Below are positions 1 through 10,609 of a stretch of 64,000 nt of DNA, piece after piece (position 1 is the first letter of the stretch; every line of letters starts with the position of its first letter). This stretch comes from Tetrapyrgos nigripes. Lineage: Eukaryota > Basidiomycota > Agaricomycetes > Agaricales > Campanellaceae. The stretch covers positions 62,001 through 126,000 of the forward strand of contig JAACJM010000071.1 of NCBI GenBank assembly GCA_013368315.1, in the 5' to 3' direction. The notes beneath the pieces were generated by a model. The model ran no database searches and had not been told where the DNA came from. It saw only the letters and a list, made by a program, of their open reading frames with translations. The position numbers were made by a program, and so were the translations under genes.

Positions 1-267
1 CACAGCTCCACTTTCTGCTTCGCCGAAACAACTCCAGGTTCTGAATCCTTTCCCAATGCTTTAATCACTTCGAGTACTTGGGGGATATCGTCCCTGTCTT
101 CATGATCAGGAGGCGTCTCGTCGAGGATGTTTTTTAATAAGAGTTCGTAACGGAGGAGACGAGGGATGGGTCGGTTGATAAAGTTTTTCATGTCGAGACG
201 GTGGGCATCGGGGTGGCGGACTGCGTTCTGTACAACACAAAAAAAGGGTCGTCATCACATAAAAACC

Positions 268-300
<33 letters not shown>

Positions 301-3153
301 AAAAAAAAAGTAAAACCCAACCCACCTCAACAAACCCCTTAAACGCCGGATTACTCGCCATCTCATCATCAATCCTATACGCCGCAATCGGATAATTAGG
401 TATATACTCTATATACGCGTCTCTAAAAAACAACGCAGAGTCGAATACAGCTGCTGTGATGGACCGTATGATGGGATGTTCTTCACGTTGGATTTCGTGG
501 AGACGATCGATGAGACGACGGTGGTGGGCGTGGAGTTCGGCGAAATTGTGGAAGACGTCGTGGATAAACGAGTCGAGGCGGTCGGGGGGGATGATGGGAG
601 GGTCAGCAGAGCGGAGGGGGCGGATGTACATCTGTGTGTGTGTGTGGAAAAAGGGCATTAGAATTAGCTCAGGCCCAAGAAAAAAACCACTCACAACTTC
701 AATATTCTCCAAATCCTTAACATACGACATCTCTCCTTTAATAAGCTCAAATATAATCCTGTCATTCCCAATCATCAGTACGTGTCGGTGACAACCCAAA
801 AAGTAAAACAACCACTCACGCCTGCCTCTTCACCTCCTTCTTATCCAACCCCAACATCACCCTCGCTTCCTTCCCCACTAAATCATGCCACTCCCATTTT
901 CCAGGAACACCCGCCCCCATTGCATTTTGAAAAGTTTGTAACTGAGCTTGACTTTGTAGATTACTTATCGCTTCGATGGCAGAGGTTAGATAGGAGGCGT
1001 CTGGGTTACCGAATTCGGCTTGGTGGTGGGGCGAGGTGGAGGATGAGGCTTGGGAAGGACCGGCATCGGGAGTATTATCCTTTGCCTGATCAGTCGAATG
1101 AAGAATAGCTTCTAGCAGAATAGGATATTTGGAGAGATGGGAGGAGGGAAGGGTTAGGTAGTGTTTGAGGTCGAGGAGGCGTGGGGAACTTGATGAAGAT
1201 GAATCTGGAGAGGTGGATTGGGCAGAGAGTTGTCGGGAACAGTGCTAGGGGAAAAGGGTAAGAAAAAGAAAGAAAAAAACCCCCCGAAACTCAAAAAGAA
1301 AAATCACCTCAACCCACGTCCTAAACTCATAATTGCCCTCCATCTCCTCTCTCAACCTCTTCTCTGCCTGCTGTAATCCTCCTATATACGCTGGGTATGC
1401 CAGCCTAGAGCAAAACAAAAAAAAAAAGTAAAACGTCGGACCGAAAAAAAGAAAAAAATCCCCTCACCTAAACTCACTCGCAGCCTCCAAAAACAAATCC
1501 CCAATCCTCTGAATAACAGGAAACTGTTCTCTCTGTCTTACATACAACGATTCCAACAGCCTTCTATTACATTCTCGGAGATCGAGAATGTTGGAAAAGA
1601 CGATGTCGATAAAGTCGTCGAGCTCGGGGAGGAGGGGGGGACCGTTGGGAGTAGAAGAAGTTGGGTTGAGAGAAGGTCCATTAAGACCATTAGGATTGGA
1701 AGACTCATTAGAAAACGATGAAGGGGGATTTAAAGCAGCCGCCCTCAAGGGCCTAATAAACACCGTCTCAATACAATCCAAATCGGCAAGATACTGTTCC
1801 TCCTTTGCAATAAGCTTGTGTATAATCGTTTGTCGATTGATTTCGCTTTCTGGGAGGGAGCCCAAGACTTGTCGAGGTACTGTTTTGATCCACTCTTCTC
1901 GGGTTGAGCGGGATGTGGATTGGTATGGGAATTGGGATTGGGATTGGGAGGATGGGTCGGTGCCTTGGATAGGGCCGATGATTGAGTCGCCCTATGAAAA
2001 AGATGGTTAGACCTCTGTGAGATGGAGGAAAGAAAGGCGACCCACCCTCCTAGGACACCTAGGCGAATAACACGCCGAGCCTTCTACACAATCGGGAGAG
2101 TAACATTTCGTCAAAGCAGTGACCACTCCCGTTGGTAACTCTGCCCTTTCATTGCCACCACCTCCGCCACCAGATCCAGACGGCCCATCCTGGGGATCAT
2201 CCAAAAACATATAAACATCCTCCAAGCCATCCTGCAAGACTCTACCTCCCCATTCTACTTCGTAAAAGAAGAGCTGGGATTGGAGAGATCGGGCGACTTG
2301 GATTGCGGCGCGACGGTCAGAGGTTGAGACGTCGTGGTTGATGGCTAGTTCGCGTTGGATGAGGGATTGGATTGTGGACTAGAGGGTGGTGAGAGATGGA
2401 AGAGTGAGTGGGTGTAAAGACTGACCACAATGTCTCTGCCTGTAAACGCCCTCGGGTAGGGTATACTACCCTTTACATGTGTCCCTCTCGGCACCTTGTC
2501 CTTCAACTGAACAGCAATATGCGACAAGAGAGAGAAATTAACAAAACGACTCTCATCCTCTTCCTCGTCTTCCCAAAAGTAATCATCTTCGTCGTAAGGT
2601 TGATCCTCTCCTCCTCCTCCTACAACGATGTCATCCGGGGGCTGGAGGTTTTCGTAAGTATAATCCTGGGGAGGTCCAGGGTGGGTGTATATGCTGTCAC
2701 CGTTGACACCATGAGAGGAACCAGAAGCGACAGGTTGGTCTAATGGGGCATTAGTGTTAGCTATGATATCATTTATGGACAAGACTTGCGTTGAGAGGCA
2801 ATCCATTCAGCTGTATGAGTGGGAAGTGGTGGTGGTGGATAGTCGGTGATGGGCGGTCGTACAGGTGTGTAAGAGACGGGACTGTCTGGATACACTGGAC
2901 TGCCGTATCCGTTTGACTTGGGCGTCGGTAGCTGACGGGTGGTAGTAGAGGAGGGAAAGGATTCTATGCTTTGTTGGCGCGAAGGATTGAAATTGTAATC
3001 GGACGGAGGAAGAGTGGAGACGGGGGAGTTGGACATGGAGGGAGTTGGCGGCAAAGGCAGCGGTCGGGCTGAGCGGGAGCGCGAAGGCGACTTGGGAAGG
3101 TCGTAGCCTGACCAGACTTTGTCGTAGAGGTCGTCGAGGTCGTCATTGTTCAT
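1..3153 (-). CDS. Rho-type GTPase exchange factor (Rom1/Rom2-like), DEP plus tandem DH domains, 3' end outside window
   Basis: Exchange factors of this class load GTP on Rho1 at the plasma membrane and drive cell-wall integrity signalling. Nine exons can be traced on the minus strand: 3153-2790, 2739-2426, 2378-2046, 1991-1468, 1404-1308, 1244-820, 758-695, 631-326 and 227 to beyond base 1; phases join cleanly. Exon 1 begins MNNDDLDDLYD and is Ser/Pro rich. Exons 2-3 form a DEP-like domain (from FSLLSHIAVQLKDK to DVYMFLDD). Exons 4-6 form a first DH domain (IIHKLIAKEEQYLADLD, then FIRPLR, then LDLKHYLTLPSSHLSKYPIL). Exons 6-9 form a second (IIFELIKGEMSYVKDLE, MYIRPLR, then LDMKNFINRPIPRLLRYELL). 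The PH and citron-homology domains usual in the family would lie left of the window. Tandem DH is seen directly; whether it is typical of basidiomycete Rom2 I believe but did not check. The first intron has a GC donor. Confidence 0.88.
268..309. repeat. A-rich homopolymer tract in RhoGEF intron
   Basis: A run of 28 A (268-295) followed by GT and a further A-rich stretch lies inside the last visible RhoGEF intron. On the gene's strand it is a T-rich polypyrimidine tract. Nothing else marks it as a mobile-element tail. Confidence 0.8.
2740..2789 (-). other. GC-AG intron of the RhoGEF gene
   Basis: The reading frame from exon 1 (…ASQ) to exon 2 (QPVASGSSH) is only joined by an intron starting GCAAGT and ending CCATTAG. 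It is 50 nt long with a plausible GCTAAC branch site. Exon 1 ends in phase 1 and exon 2 supplies the other two bases, so the junction is in frame. GC donors are a known minor class. Confidence 0.65.
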
Positions 3154-4020
3154 GGTTAGAAATCAAAATTTGAATACGTTGCACAGGTATTACATCCGTG
3201 TTACTTGCTTTTACTACTTTGCGTCACTTTTGCTACTTTGGTGCTCTTTCTTCTGCAGTGGTCCCGCTGGCACTCAGACGTCCTCAAGGTATTATAACCT
3301 TGTTCACTGACAGTCGTGGTTAGGCCGACACTGACAATGAACTACGGAATGTCATCAATTGGTCACCAAGTTTCCGCAATGATGCATGTACATGTCCCGA
3401 CATGGACGGCTTGGACTGTATCCTGCCCGTCCTTTCAAGTTTACATCACAGACGGCAATCAACAGTGTCACATTCAACACGATGTCTTTGGCTTTCTTCC
3501 CAGACGACAACATAGTAGACTTGAACAACTGCGGAATGTAAATAAGACCTTCAGTAACCCAATCTGACCATGGGCTATATATAGAATCCCTCAGTGTGCC
3601 CACAAGTCTGCTTTGGAAACACCAGAAGATATCTACCTACTCGTACTTGCTGTAGGCTATAGCAGAGGTGACGAGGTGACGAGGCTGTGACCGTGCCAGC
3701 CTGATAGTGAGATGATACTATCAATGATAGCTGAAATGGCAAGTCGGGATCGGGAGGCGACTAGTACAGAACGTGATACTGTCAAATGTCAACAATTTAT
3801 TGGCCGGAAAGATATTCAAAGTATACTAAGAGGACTTTCTTTCTTTTGAAGCAGATTTGATATACACTCCCCATGAGGGAATTAAGTTAAAGTACGGTGG
3901 GAAAAGTTATTGAGGAAGTGACCGACGCATATAGCTCATACCGCAAGGAACGGATATAAGCGAGCATTTGAGAGCGGTTCACGACAAAAAGAAAGGGATT
4001 AGATTACCGAAGGACGGTCA
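3154..4020. other. intergenic, no gene recognised
   Basis: This holds the RhoGEF promoter side and the far 3' side of the kinase-like/zinc-finger gene. Only short open frames without recognisable motifs or coherent splice partners are present. A short direct doublet (GTGACGAG repeated near 3669) is the only repeat noticed. Confidence 0.6.
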
Positions 4021-6960
4021 TTACAATAGGATAACGAGGAGAGATGGTAGTTGAGTGAAACGATTGGCCTTGTCGCTTAAGGCACATTTGAGCGACTGGT
4101 CTCCAGGCTGCTTCGTAGCCACCTCGGATCTACACTGGTTTGGACCTACGTCTGACGATGAAGAAGATGGAGGCTGATAGCTTTGGTCTGACAGAATGGT
4201 TGCTGGATGTGACATCATGGTGCCTCCGGTGTGTGGAAGAGAAGGAGCAGAGTCATGAACGGTACTGACTAGCTCAACGTGCTGGTCAGAAAATGGAAGG
4301 GTCTCATTTCTGGCACAAATATGTCAGGTGTTACGACTGGCTGAAGTGGTAAAGGTAGACACCCCGAGCACATTGTCATCTTCGCCAGGAAGTGGATAGG
4401 GATTGAAGTAAGATGAAGGTGATCCGGGGGTGTATCCCTCCGGAAACGCCCATGAAAGAGATGACGTGGATGACTCTGAGGCAGTAGAAACAGATGGGAG
4501 CGGATTTCTGTCGAGAGCGTGAAATCCTGACGTACGTTTTCGTGCTATCCTCGGGCAAGTCGTGCGATGCCTGCTTAGAGCATGAGGATACGGAAAACCA
4601 CGGCGACAATCCTAGCACCAGAAGTCTTTGATGCCAAGATGCGAGTAGACATGGTCTTAAGAAACGTTAGCCAATGTGTGATTTCAGTATTCAGAATGAT
4701 GACATACATCGCAAGTGCTGGGAGGAAATGAAACTGTATCCACAATGAGGGCAGTAAACGAGCTTCCCATGGGCCTTATCCATCCTTCTGCTCTTCTCAG
4801 CAGCTGCTACAACTGCCCGAGTTGGCACCTCAAGCTTCTGCTGGTTTGGATTTATGTCTGACGGTGAAGATGGAGGCTGTAGGGTGGCTGGGTCGTACAT
4901 CGTGAAGAAATCCAGTTGGTTGGGACCTGGGACAACGATAGGCAGAAGGACTCTGTCAATGACAGTCACTAGGCTGTTGGCAGCAGGAGGGAATTCAGAG
5001 AGAAGAAGAGGTCAATGTCGAGTTAGTTCTTTGGTCAATTACGAGGTGCAAGATGATGAAGAGCTTACCCTTGCATATCTTCTGTCACTGAGAGGATTTC
5101 GTCACGGAATGACTGTTGGTCTGTCAAGAACTATGCGACGTCAGTTCAGATACATAAAAGAGTTGGGACAGATCAGCAAACCAACCTCGAGTGCGGTAGA
5201 TCCAAGCGCATCATCTGTCGGAAGAGGAGTAGAGTGGCATACCAAGCATACTTCACCAGATATGAGGGCACATTCTCTGATCACAGAAGTAAGCGTAATT
5301 TCTTCCTTTGAGTATCTGCTGCATCGATGATGTGTCGTCCCGGGTGCTCTTGTCGCTTTAAGTTTTCTGAGGCTAGAACGAGTTGGTTGGGATATACGGA
5401 TGTTATTCCGGAACTGCCTGGCAACTAGTGCAAGGGTCGACCTTTGCGAGGATCGTTTCCACTGCACCTCTCTTCTGGGGGCCATGGGTACTGGCTCTGC
5501 AGGAGAGCCGAGAGGTTGTTGAGAACCAGAACGAGAGTGGCGGGGTGCTGGACTTGATTCCTCGATAGTATCCGTAGTCATGTCATCTTCAACGATTACT
5601 GACGCCCCGAATAATGAGGACTCTTGTCCTTCCTTGTCTATAATGGCTGAAGGTCAGTCAAACTCGACTTTCTGAGATTAAAAGCAGCACTATTCACTGT
5701 ACAGTAGTCGGTTTGCATCCTCAAATAACTGGTATATTCTCGTTAGTACAGTGCATGTGGATGAATGAGCAGCTCACCTTGGTACAAAGATCGTTGAACA
5801 GTTCCCAATCAGCTACAGCATCCTTGCTTCCGCTTTCAAATTTGCAGCTGCCGAGTCCAACCTTCACTTGATCACCTTTAGTGATATATACTTCGAAATT
5901 CTGTTGCAAAGCTCCCAATTATATATTGATTCACACGCAATGGGAAGTCAACACTTACCTCTTTGCCAATTGCGCCGAGAGATACACCGACGACAGTCGA
6001 AAGATAGTCCAAGCCGGCCTGTATATATACGTCACTGTCAGACTCTCACATTTATAGGCACCACAGGCGTTCAAACCGTACTGAAAGTCCGCCAACCTGG
6101 GAGGACGGATGACAATAAGTCAATGTTTATTAGGCGTGAGCGGTGTAATGCATTACTCACAAGCTGGAATCCCAATTGCAAAATACGTGGAATACCTTCT
6201 GTGAGAGCAGAGGCCACACAGTAGTCAACAGGACCCCTTTCACAATCTTCCTAAAGGATCAGCTATTTGAACCAACATAGGCGTTGATTGGCTTACCATC
6301 ACCGTAAACGATAAATGGCGATTGAGATGCAAAAGAACACGCCGTCATCCGCAGCATGGAAGGATGTCTGTCTCAACCACTAGAATCGCATCCCTACAAA
6401 ACCTAGAGGAAGGACTTACAGCAGGCCCTCACTGAAAGCAACTGCAGCCTTATGATGCTAAATGAGTAGATAGCATAAGTATTTCATCAAGTTGAGGTGA
6501 AAATCTGTACACACTTCCTTGGCCCGCGACCCATGAAAAACTTTCACTAAAACAGCAACCCCTTTGTGCTTTCCTGAATGGACTCGGTAGTGCCCTCCGT
6601 CAAAAAGCTCGTCCAAAGCTTCAACATTTTCTCGACTAGTTATTTCCTATAAGCAGTCAATACAACTCAGTTGATAGCAAGAGTAAGGAGTTGCGATGAA
6701 CATACAATCGATGGTGAGCCTCTACCGCCAGTTACCAACTTCACAATGCCTTGAAAGCTCGTCCATACTATCTCGGAAATGGAACTGCAAGCCTTCATTC
6801 GCCAGCCATTCGGATCCTCTAGGATCTGGTAATAGTGATGGTTGTGAGTTGTTTGGTGTAAGTCTCGCCCAGCAGTGTTGATTTTGTTGTGAGATAAACT
6901 TGAAGACGATAGGTGGGCGAATGAGCTGATCGTTGCGCCACGGTCCAGCGGGGATGCCAT
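4021..6960 (-). pseudogene. kinase-like (degenerate N-lobe) protein with C2H2/C2HC zinc-finger tail, copy A, probably broken
   Basis: The start ATG is at 6960-6958 (MASPLDRGATISSF). Traceable exons are 6960-6706, 6647-6515 (ENVEALDELFDGGHYRVHSG, GVAVLVKVFHGSRAKE), 6457-6420 (HHKAAVAFSEGLL) and 6367-6297 (HPSMLRMTACSF, PFIVYGD). They continue through GPVDYCVASALTEGI, AGLDYLSTVVGVS, NFEVYITKGDQVKVGLGSC and a basic stretch ending HHRCSRYSKEEITLT. The pattern of a VKVF lysine followed by a HPSMLR segment resembles a kinase-like family expanded in agarics; no catalytic HRD or DFG is seen, so activity is unlikely. The tail has a perfect C2H2 finger (CPHCGYSF, C-x2-C-x12-H-x3-H across an intron). 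A C2HC finger follows in which one position is an in-frame TAG (4612-4614), and a TGA lies further down (4324-4326). The phase of the exon 4/5 junction does not close by eye. Confidence 0.55.
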
Positions 6961-7606
6961 TTAAGCGAGTCGACGAGATGGGTTTTCCAAGTTTTTCCGA
7001 GTCTAGTGCACTTTGTCAGTCAGTGGTATTCTTGAATTGATGGTCGTTCTCCGGGTTTGTTTGTCGAGTTTAAGGTACTTATCATTCGGAAAGTGCAAGG
7101 TGATCAAGGACTCGAAGGAGAACCTATTCGGTGGAAAACAGGTGACCTAAGTACAGCAACTTACGTCTCTGTTCCCACACGAGCGCACCGCCACTGTATC
7201 GAGGCTTCTGAGGGCTCTGGGCGATATAAGTAGTGCCGTTTCCTCACTGGAAAAAGGCTTTGCGAATTGTAGATAAGTAATTTGCATTTACACGCTGAGG
7301 AGAAAACTTGATTGCACAGTGTATATCGGACCGAAAGCCTACGTGCCCGACGAGGCTCAGGTTGGTTTGGGATCGAGCGCTAGAACTTGAAGAACACATC
7401 TGTATCATTTTTTAATGAGATTTCTACGTTCCAGGAGATTTGCGCTCTTATAGAAGGGGTGCAGCTCATTGTTGAAAGAACGACTGGAGAAAGACTCGAT
7501 CGGCATTGTTTTTTCTCTACAGCAGCGCTGGTAAAGCCCGTGGACAAGCTACTTAACGTTAGGGGTAAAAGTAAAGTACGGTGGGAAAAAATAACTCCCC
7601 TCACAG

Positions 7607-9120
7607 ATGTCCAAAGCCACTTCCTCAGTCCACGACGTCACCCAACAAAACCCCCCGTTTGGCTCCAGATTCCTCACAAACGAATCCGACGTCTGGTCTC
7701 ACAACGCCTGGGACCATGTCCCCCCTCCAAAAGACCAAGATCACATCATCGCCTCCTCCCTCTCAAAACAACGCCAATCCCCCATCCCACTCCTCGATCA
7801 CCCCAAATACAACTCCAAACCCTCTAAGCACTGGGACAATTTTTACAAATCAAACTCGGGCAATTTTTTTCGAGATCGAAAATGGTTACATCAGGAATTT
7901 CCTCAACTTGTAGATGCTGCACAACCAAATGCGGGGCCTATAAAAATCGCAGAAATTGGATGTGGGGCAGGGAATTCGGTGTTTCCTTTACTTGCTGCGA
8001 ATAAGAATCCTCAATTGAGTTTATACGCGTATGATTACTCTAATCATGCTGTTAAAGTCGTTCAAAATCACCCACTGTACCTCGACCCCCCGCTTGGCAC
8101 TCTCCATGCTTCAGTCTGGGACCTTACCTCCCCTGATACACTTCCAGACGGTCTGGAACCAGGATCTGTCGATATTATCATTCTGGTGTTTGTATTCAGC
8201 GCTTTACATCCTGATGAATGGGGTAGGGCGGTGAGGAATGTACACAAGGTGTGTTTCTTTGTATTTGACGTGTTTTTCCCCTTCTTACCACCATCTAGCT
8301 CCTACGCCCTACCACCGGCCTCCTTCTATTTCGCGACTACGGCCGATACGACCTCACTCAACTCCGATTCAAAGGCGGAAGAATGCTCAGTGATAATTTT
8401 TATATTAGGGGCGATAAGACTAGGGTTTATTTTTTCGAGTTGGGTGAGTAGCCTTTGCCTTTGGTTCTCTTTACTAAATATTCCAAACACCATACAGACG
8501 AACTCTCCCTCCTCTTCACCGGAAAACGTATCAACCCCGAAAAGGATGGAGTGACTGTGACTGATACGACTAAAGTAGAGGATGAAGATCGAACCAAGGA
8601 GACGCAAAATGGCGAAAAGAACGAGAACGACGATACGCCTACTGCTTCTGGTTCTGTGACTCCACATCCAGATGCAGAATCTTTGGTCATGACCTCGGGT
8701 TCGGGTTCGGGTTCGGGTTCTTCCTTACCTTCGTCGTCATCTAACCCATCTAACCCATCACCCAACGATTCCGAACCACCCAGCGAACCCAGCGAACCCA
8801 GTGAACCCATCAGTACCACTACCATTACCATCCACCCTAACCTCCTCTCCCCAACTTTCCCCTGGGGTCCGTTCCCCCCTTCCCCGTCCCAACCCTCGGG
8901 GCCTGACGCAGACGCAGACGCACACTCAAACTCAGCCCATGGTGCCTCAGATCCAGCCCACGTCCACGACTCAGACTCAGACTCAGGCCCAGGTGACGGT
9001 CATGGTCATGGTCTATTCACCACCTCCACTCTAGGCATCGACCGCCGTCTCATCGTAAATCGGAAGAGACAGTTGAAGATGTATAGGGTTTGGATGCAGG
9101 GGGTGTTTCGCAAGGTTTAG
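7607..9120 (+). CDS. TRM140: tRNA N3-methylcytidine methyltransferase, Trm140/METTL2 family, copy A
   Basis: The family transfers methyl from S-adenosylmethionine to C32 of certain tRNAs. Three exons, 7607-8248, 8299-8443 and 8498-9120, give 469 residues. The N-terminus has the family signature [20 protein letters not shown] and the segment [24 protein letters not shown] motif I is [16 protein letters not shown] near residue 115, followed by an acidic motif ([10 protein letters not shown]) and [12 protein letters not shown]. Exon 2 gives [17 protein letters not shown] and the motif [13 protein letters not shown]. The C-terminus [20 protein letters not shown] is characteristic. A low-complexity Gly-Ser/Pro/Asp insertion of about 150 residues precedes it. 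The gene is divergent from the kinase-like gene, about 650 bp between starts. Both this copy and the one at 50,870 look intact. Confidence 0.92.
8697..8720 (+). repeat. GGGTTC microsatellite in coding sequence
   Basis: Four tandem copies of the hexamer GGGTTC encode Gly-Ser repeats in the methyltransferase insertion. The second gene copy has one fewer hexamer pair in this segment, so length already differs between duplicates. It superficially resembles a telomere motif but is not one. Confidence 0.8.
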
Positions 9121-9592
9121 TGTTTACTAGTGTTTAGTGGAAGTTTTCATGAGAGGGTGGTGTACAGATAGAGATAGAGATAGAGGTAGAGATAAAAGTG
9201 TGTTGTGTTATTATTGTAACGTTAACTATACGAGGTGCTACGAGGTGGTCACCAATTCCTCCGTCCCGAGCATCCTGAAGATCAGATATCTAATGTCACT
9301 CAGGCTACAAACGTCGTTGGGCAACCCCTCACGCTGGTCAACAACTTCAACTTTTGGGCTCTGCTGGTTAGGAATGGCTTCAACAACTCAGTCTGGAGTG
9401 TGGATTCCCGCTTCACTTGAGAATTCCCTCATGTTTTTGAACATTTTGGATGACGTGGTGCCTGTTCCTGCGGTGACAGAGTGTTTGTCCAGCGTCAGAG
9501 ATCTTTTCTCGTCGCTTAAGGTCCAGGATGGTCAGTATGGTCACTACAAAGAGATCCCTTCTTGTTCTGATAGCTATTCTAGTATACGTCGC

Positions 9593-9840
9593 AGCCTTGC
9601 TTGCTGTATAAGTTTTCTTCAACGTGCAAATGGTGTGCAGATCACTTTGCACATTACTTATCTACAATTTTACTCGCAAAGCCTTTTCCCAGTGAGGAAA
9701 CGGTGTTTGTATGTTTAGTACTCCCAGACTCCAGCCCCCTGAACTTCAATGAAGACAAACATCGATGCAGTGGCGGTGCGCTCACGCGGGAATGGAACTT
9801 AGACGTTTAAGTTGCTGTACAGGGTTCCATGGGTCCTTGA
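9593..9840 (+). repeat. inverted fragment of the kinase-like gene's upstream region
   Basis: The stretch CGCAAAGCCTTTTCCCAGTG and its surroundings match, in reverse orientation, the 5' flank of copies A (7,230-7,330) and B (about 49,400-49,500). They also match, in the same orientation, 58,750-58,900. It is therefore a truncated remnant of a second, oppositely oriented kinase-like gene downstream of the methyltransferase, the arrangement still visible at 57.6-63 kb. Confidence 0.7.
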
Positions 9841-10127
9841 TACACCGAAATTTAGAAGAGGTCCGGAATTGAAGGAGACTGAGTTTTCGGACGAACAAAG
9901 TTGACAAGCACCACGATAAATATCTCTAGATGAGTTTTGACTACTACTGCTAAGCATTTGGAAGGGACAATGTGTCCGATGAAGACAATCTATTAAGAAA
10001 TCCTCTTATCGGCTGAATTTGAGTCCTTGGGACACTTGTCACATCAGCTGTGATTCCCATTTTAGGGCAGATCCGATTATCTCGCCTATTGCGATCCAAA
10101 GGCGGACTGACATCTTGGCCACTACCA

Positions 10128-10568
10128 ATGTCCAAACGTACTGGCGGCAGTGTTCCCTCCACCCCTGAACGCAAACGTGTTTGCACCTCATCTCATTCTG
10201 CGAGTCCTGAATATCCATTTTATCCAGGTATGTTATAACTTATATGCAATTTACGGTTCTCTTCTTACATTGCCTTTACAGACACTCCTAGTCCAGTCCG
10301 TGAAACCCATGGTGATCAGTGCTACAGACACGCCATCACCCTCATCGAAGGGGCAGAGCTTCTGCACGATCTTCTATTCAGTGATTACAAAGAACGAATG
10401 ATGGAAACCGCATGGACAATAAGAGGAGTGGACAGGCAGCTCTCTAGCATGCGGGATGCTCTCAACTTTGTAGAACTTGTGAGCCGGAAATTGGCTCTTA
10501 AAGATGAAGAGGACAAGGATACTGAAGACGAAGAGGACGAGGATACTAAGGAACTGACGACTGAATAG
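10128..10568 (+). CDS. small spliced protein of unknown function, convergent with the pogo-like transposase
   Basis: Two exons, 10128-10227 and 10282-10568, joined by a GTATGT…TTTACAG intron in frame, encode about 127 residues. It begins MSKRTGGSVPSTPERKRVC, has a short helical middle (HAITLIEGAELLHDLLFSD, then RQLSSMRDALNFVELV) and ends in an acidic Asp/Glu-rich tail. No family is recognised. Its stop lies only 41 bp from the stop of the transposase gene on the other strand, which suggests it may be a second gene of the same element, but no element ends were found to prove it. Confidence 0.55.
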
Positions 10569-10609
10569 AGCTAACCATTTGTAGTACTCAATACAAGGTG
10601 TTCTATTGA

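Larger units (their letters stand above)
4937..9592. repeat. segmental duplication copy A (kinase-like head plus methyltransferase gene)
   Basis: This block is nearly identical, in the same orientation, to about 47,113-52,865. The left breakpoint lies inside a coding exon of the kinase-like gene (shared residues VTVIDRV, then divergence). The right breakpoint is just after GTATACGTCGCAG. Copy A lacks about 1.09 kb that copy B has near 49,685-50,770. By-eye identity is very high from 5.0 to 6.6 kb and through the methyltransferase gene, implying a recent event. Confidence 0.9.

Noticed and set aside
8697..8720. Telomere-like GGGTTC repeat
   Set aside because: It is only four units, lies in a coding exon as Gly-Ser codons, and is not the TTAGGG repeat of these fungi. 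No telomeric repeats were found near the Penelope-like element either.
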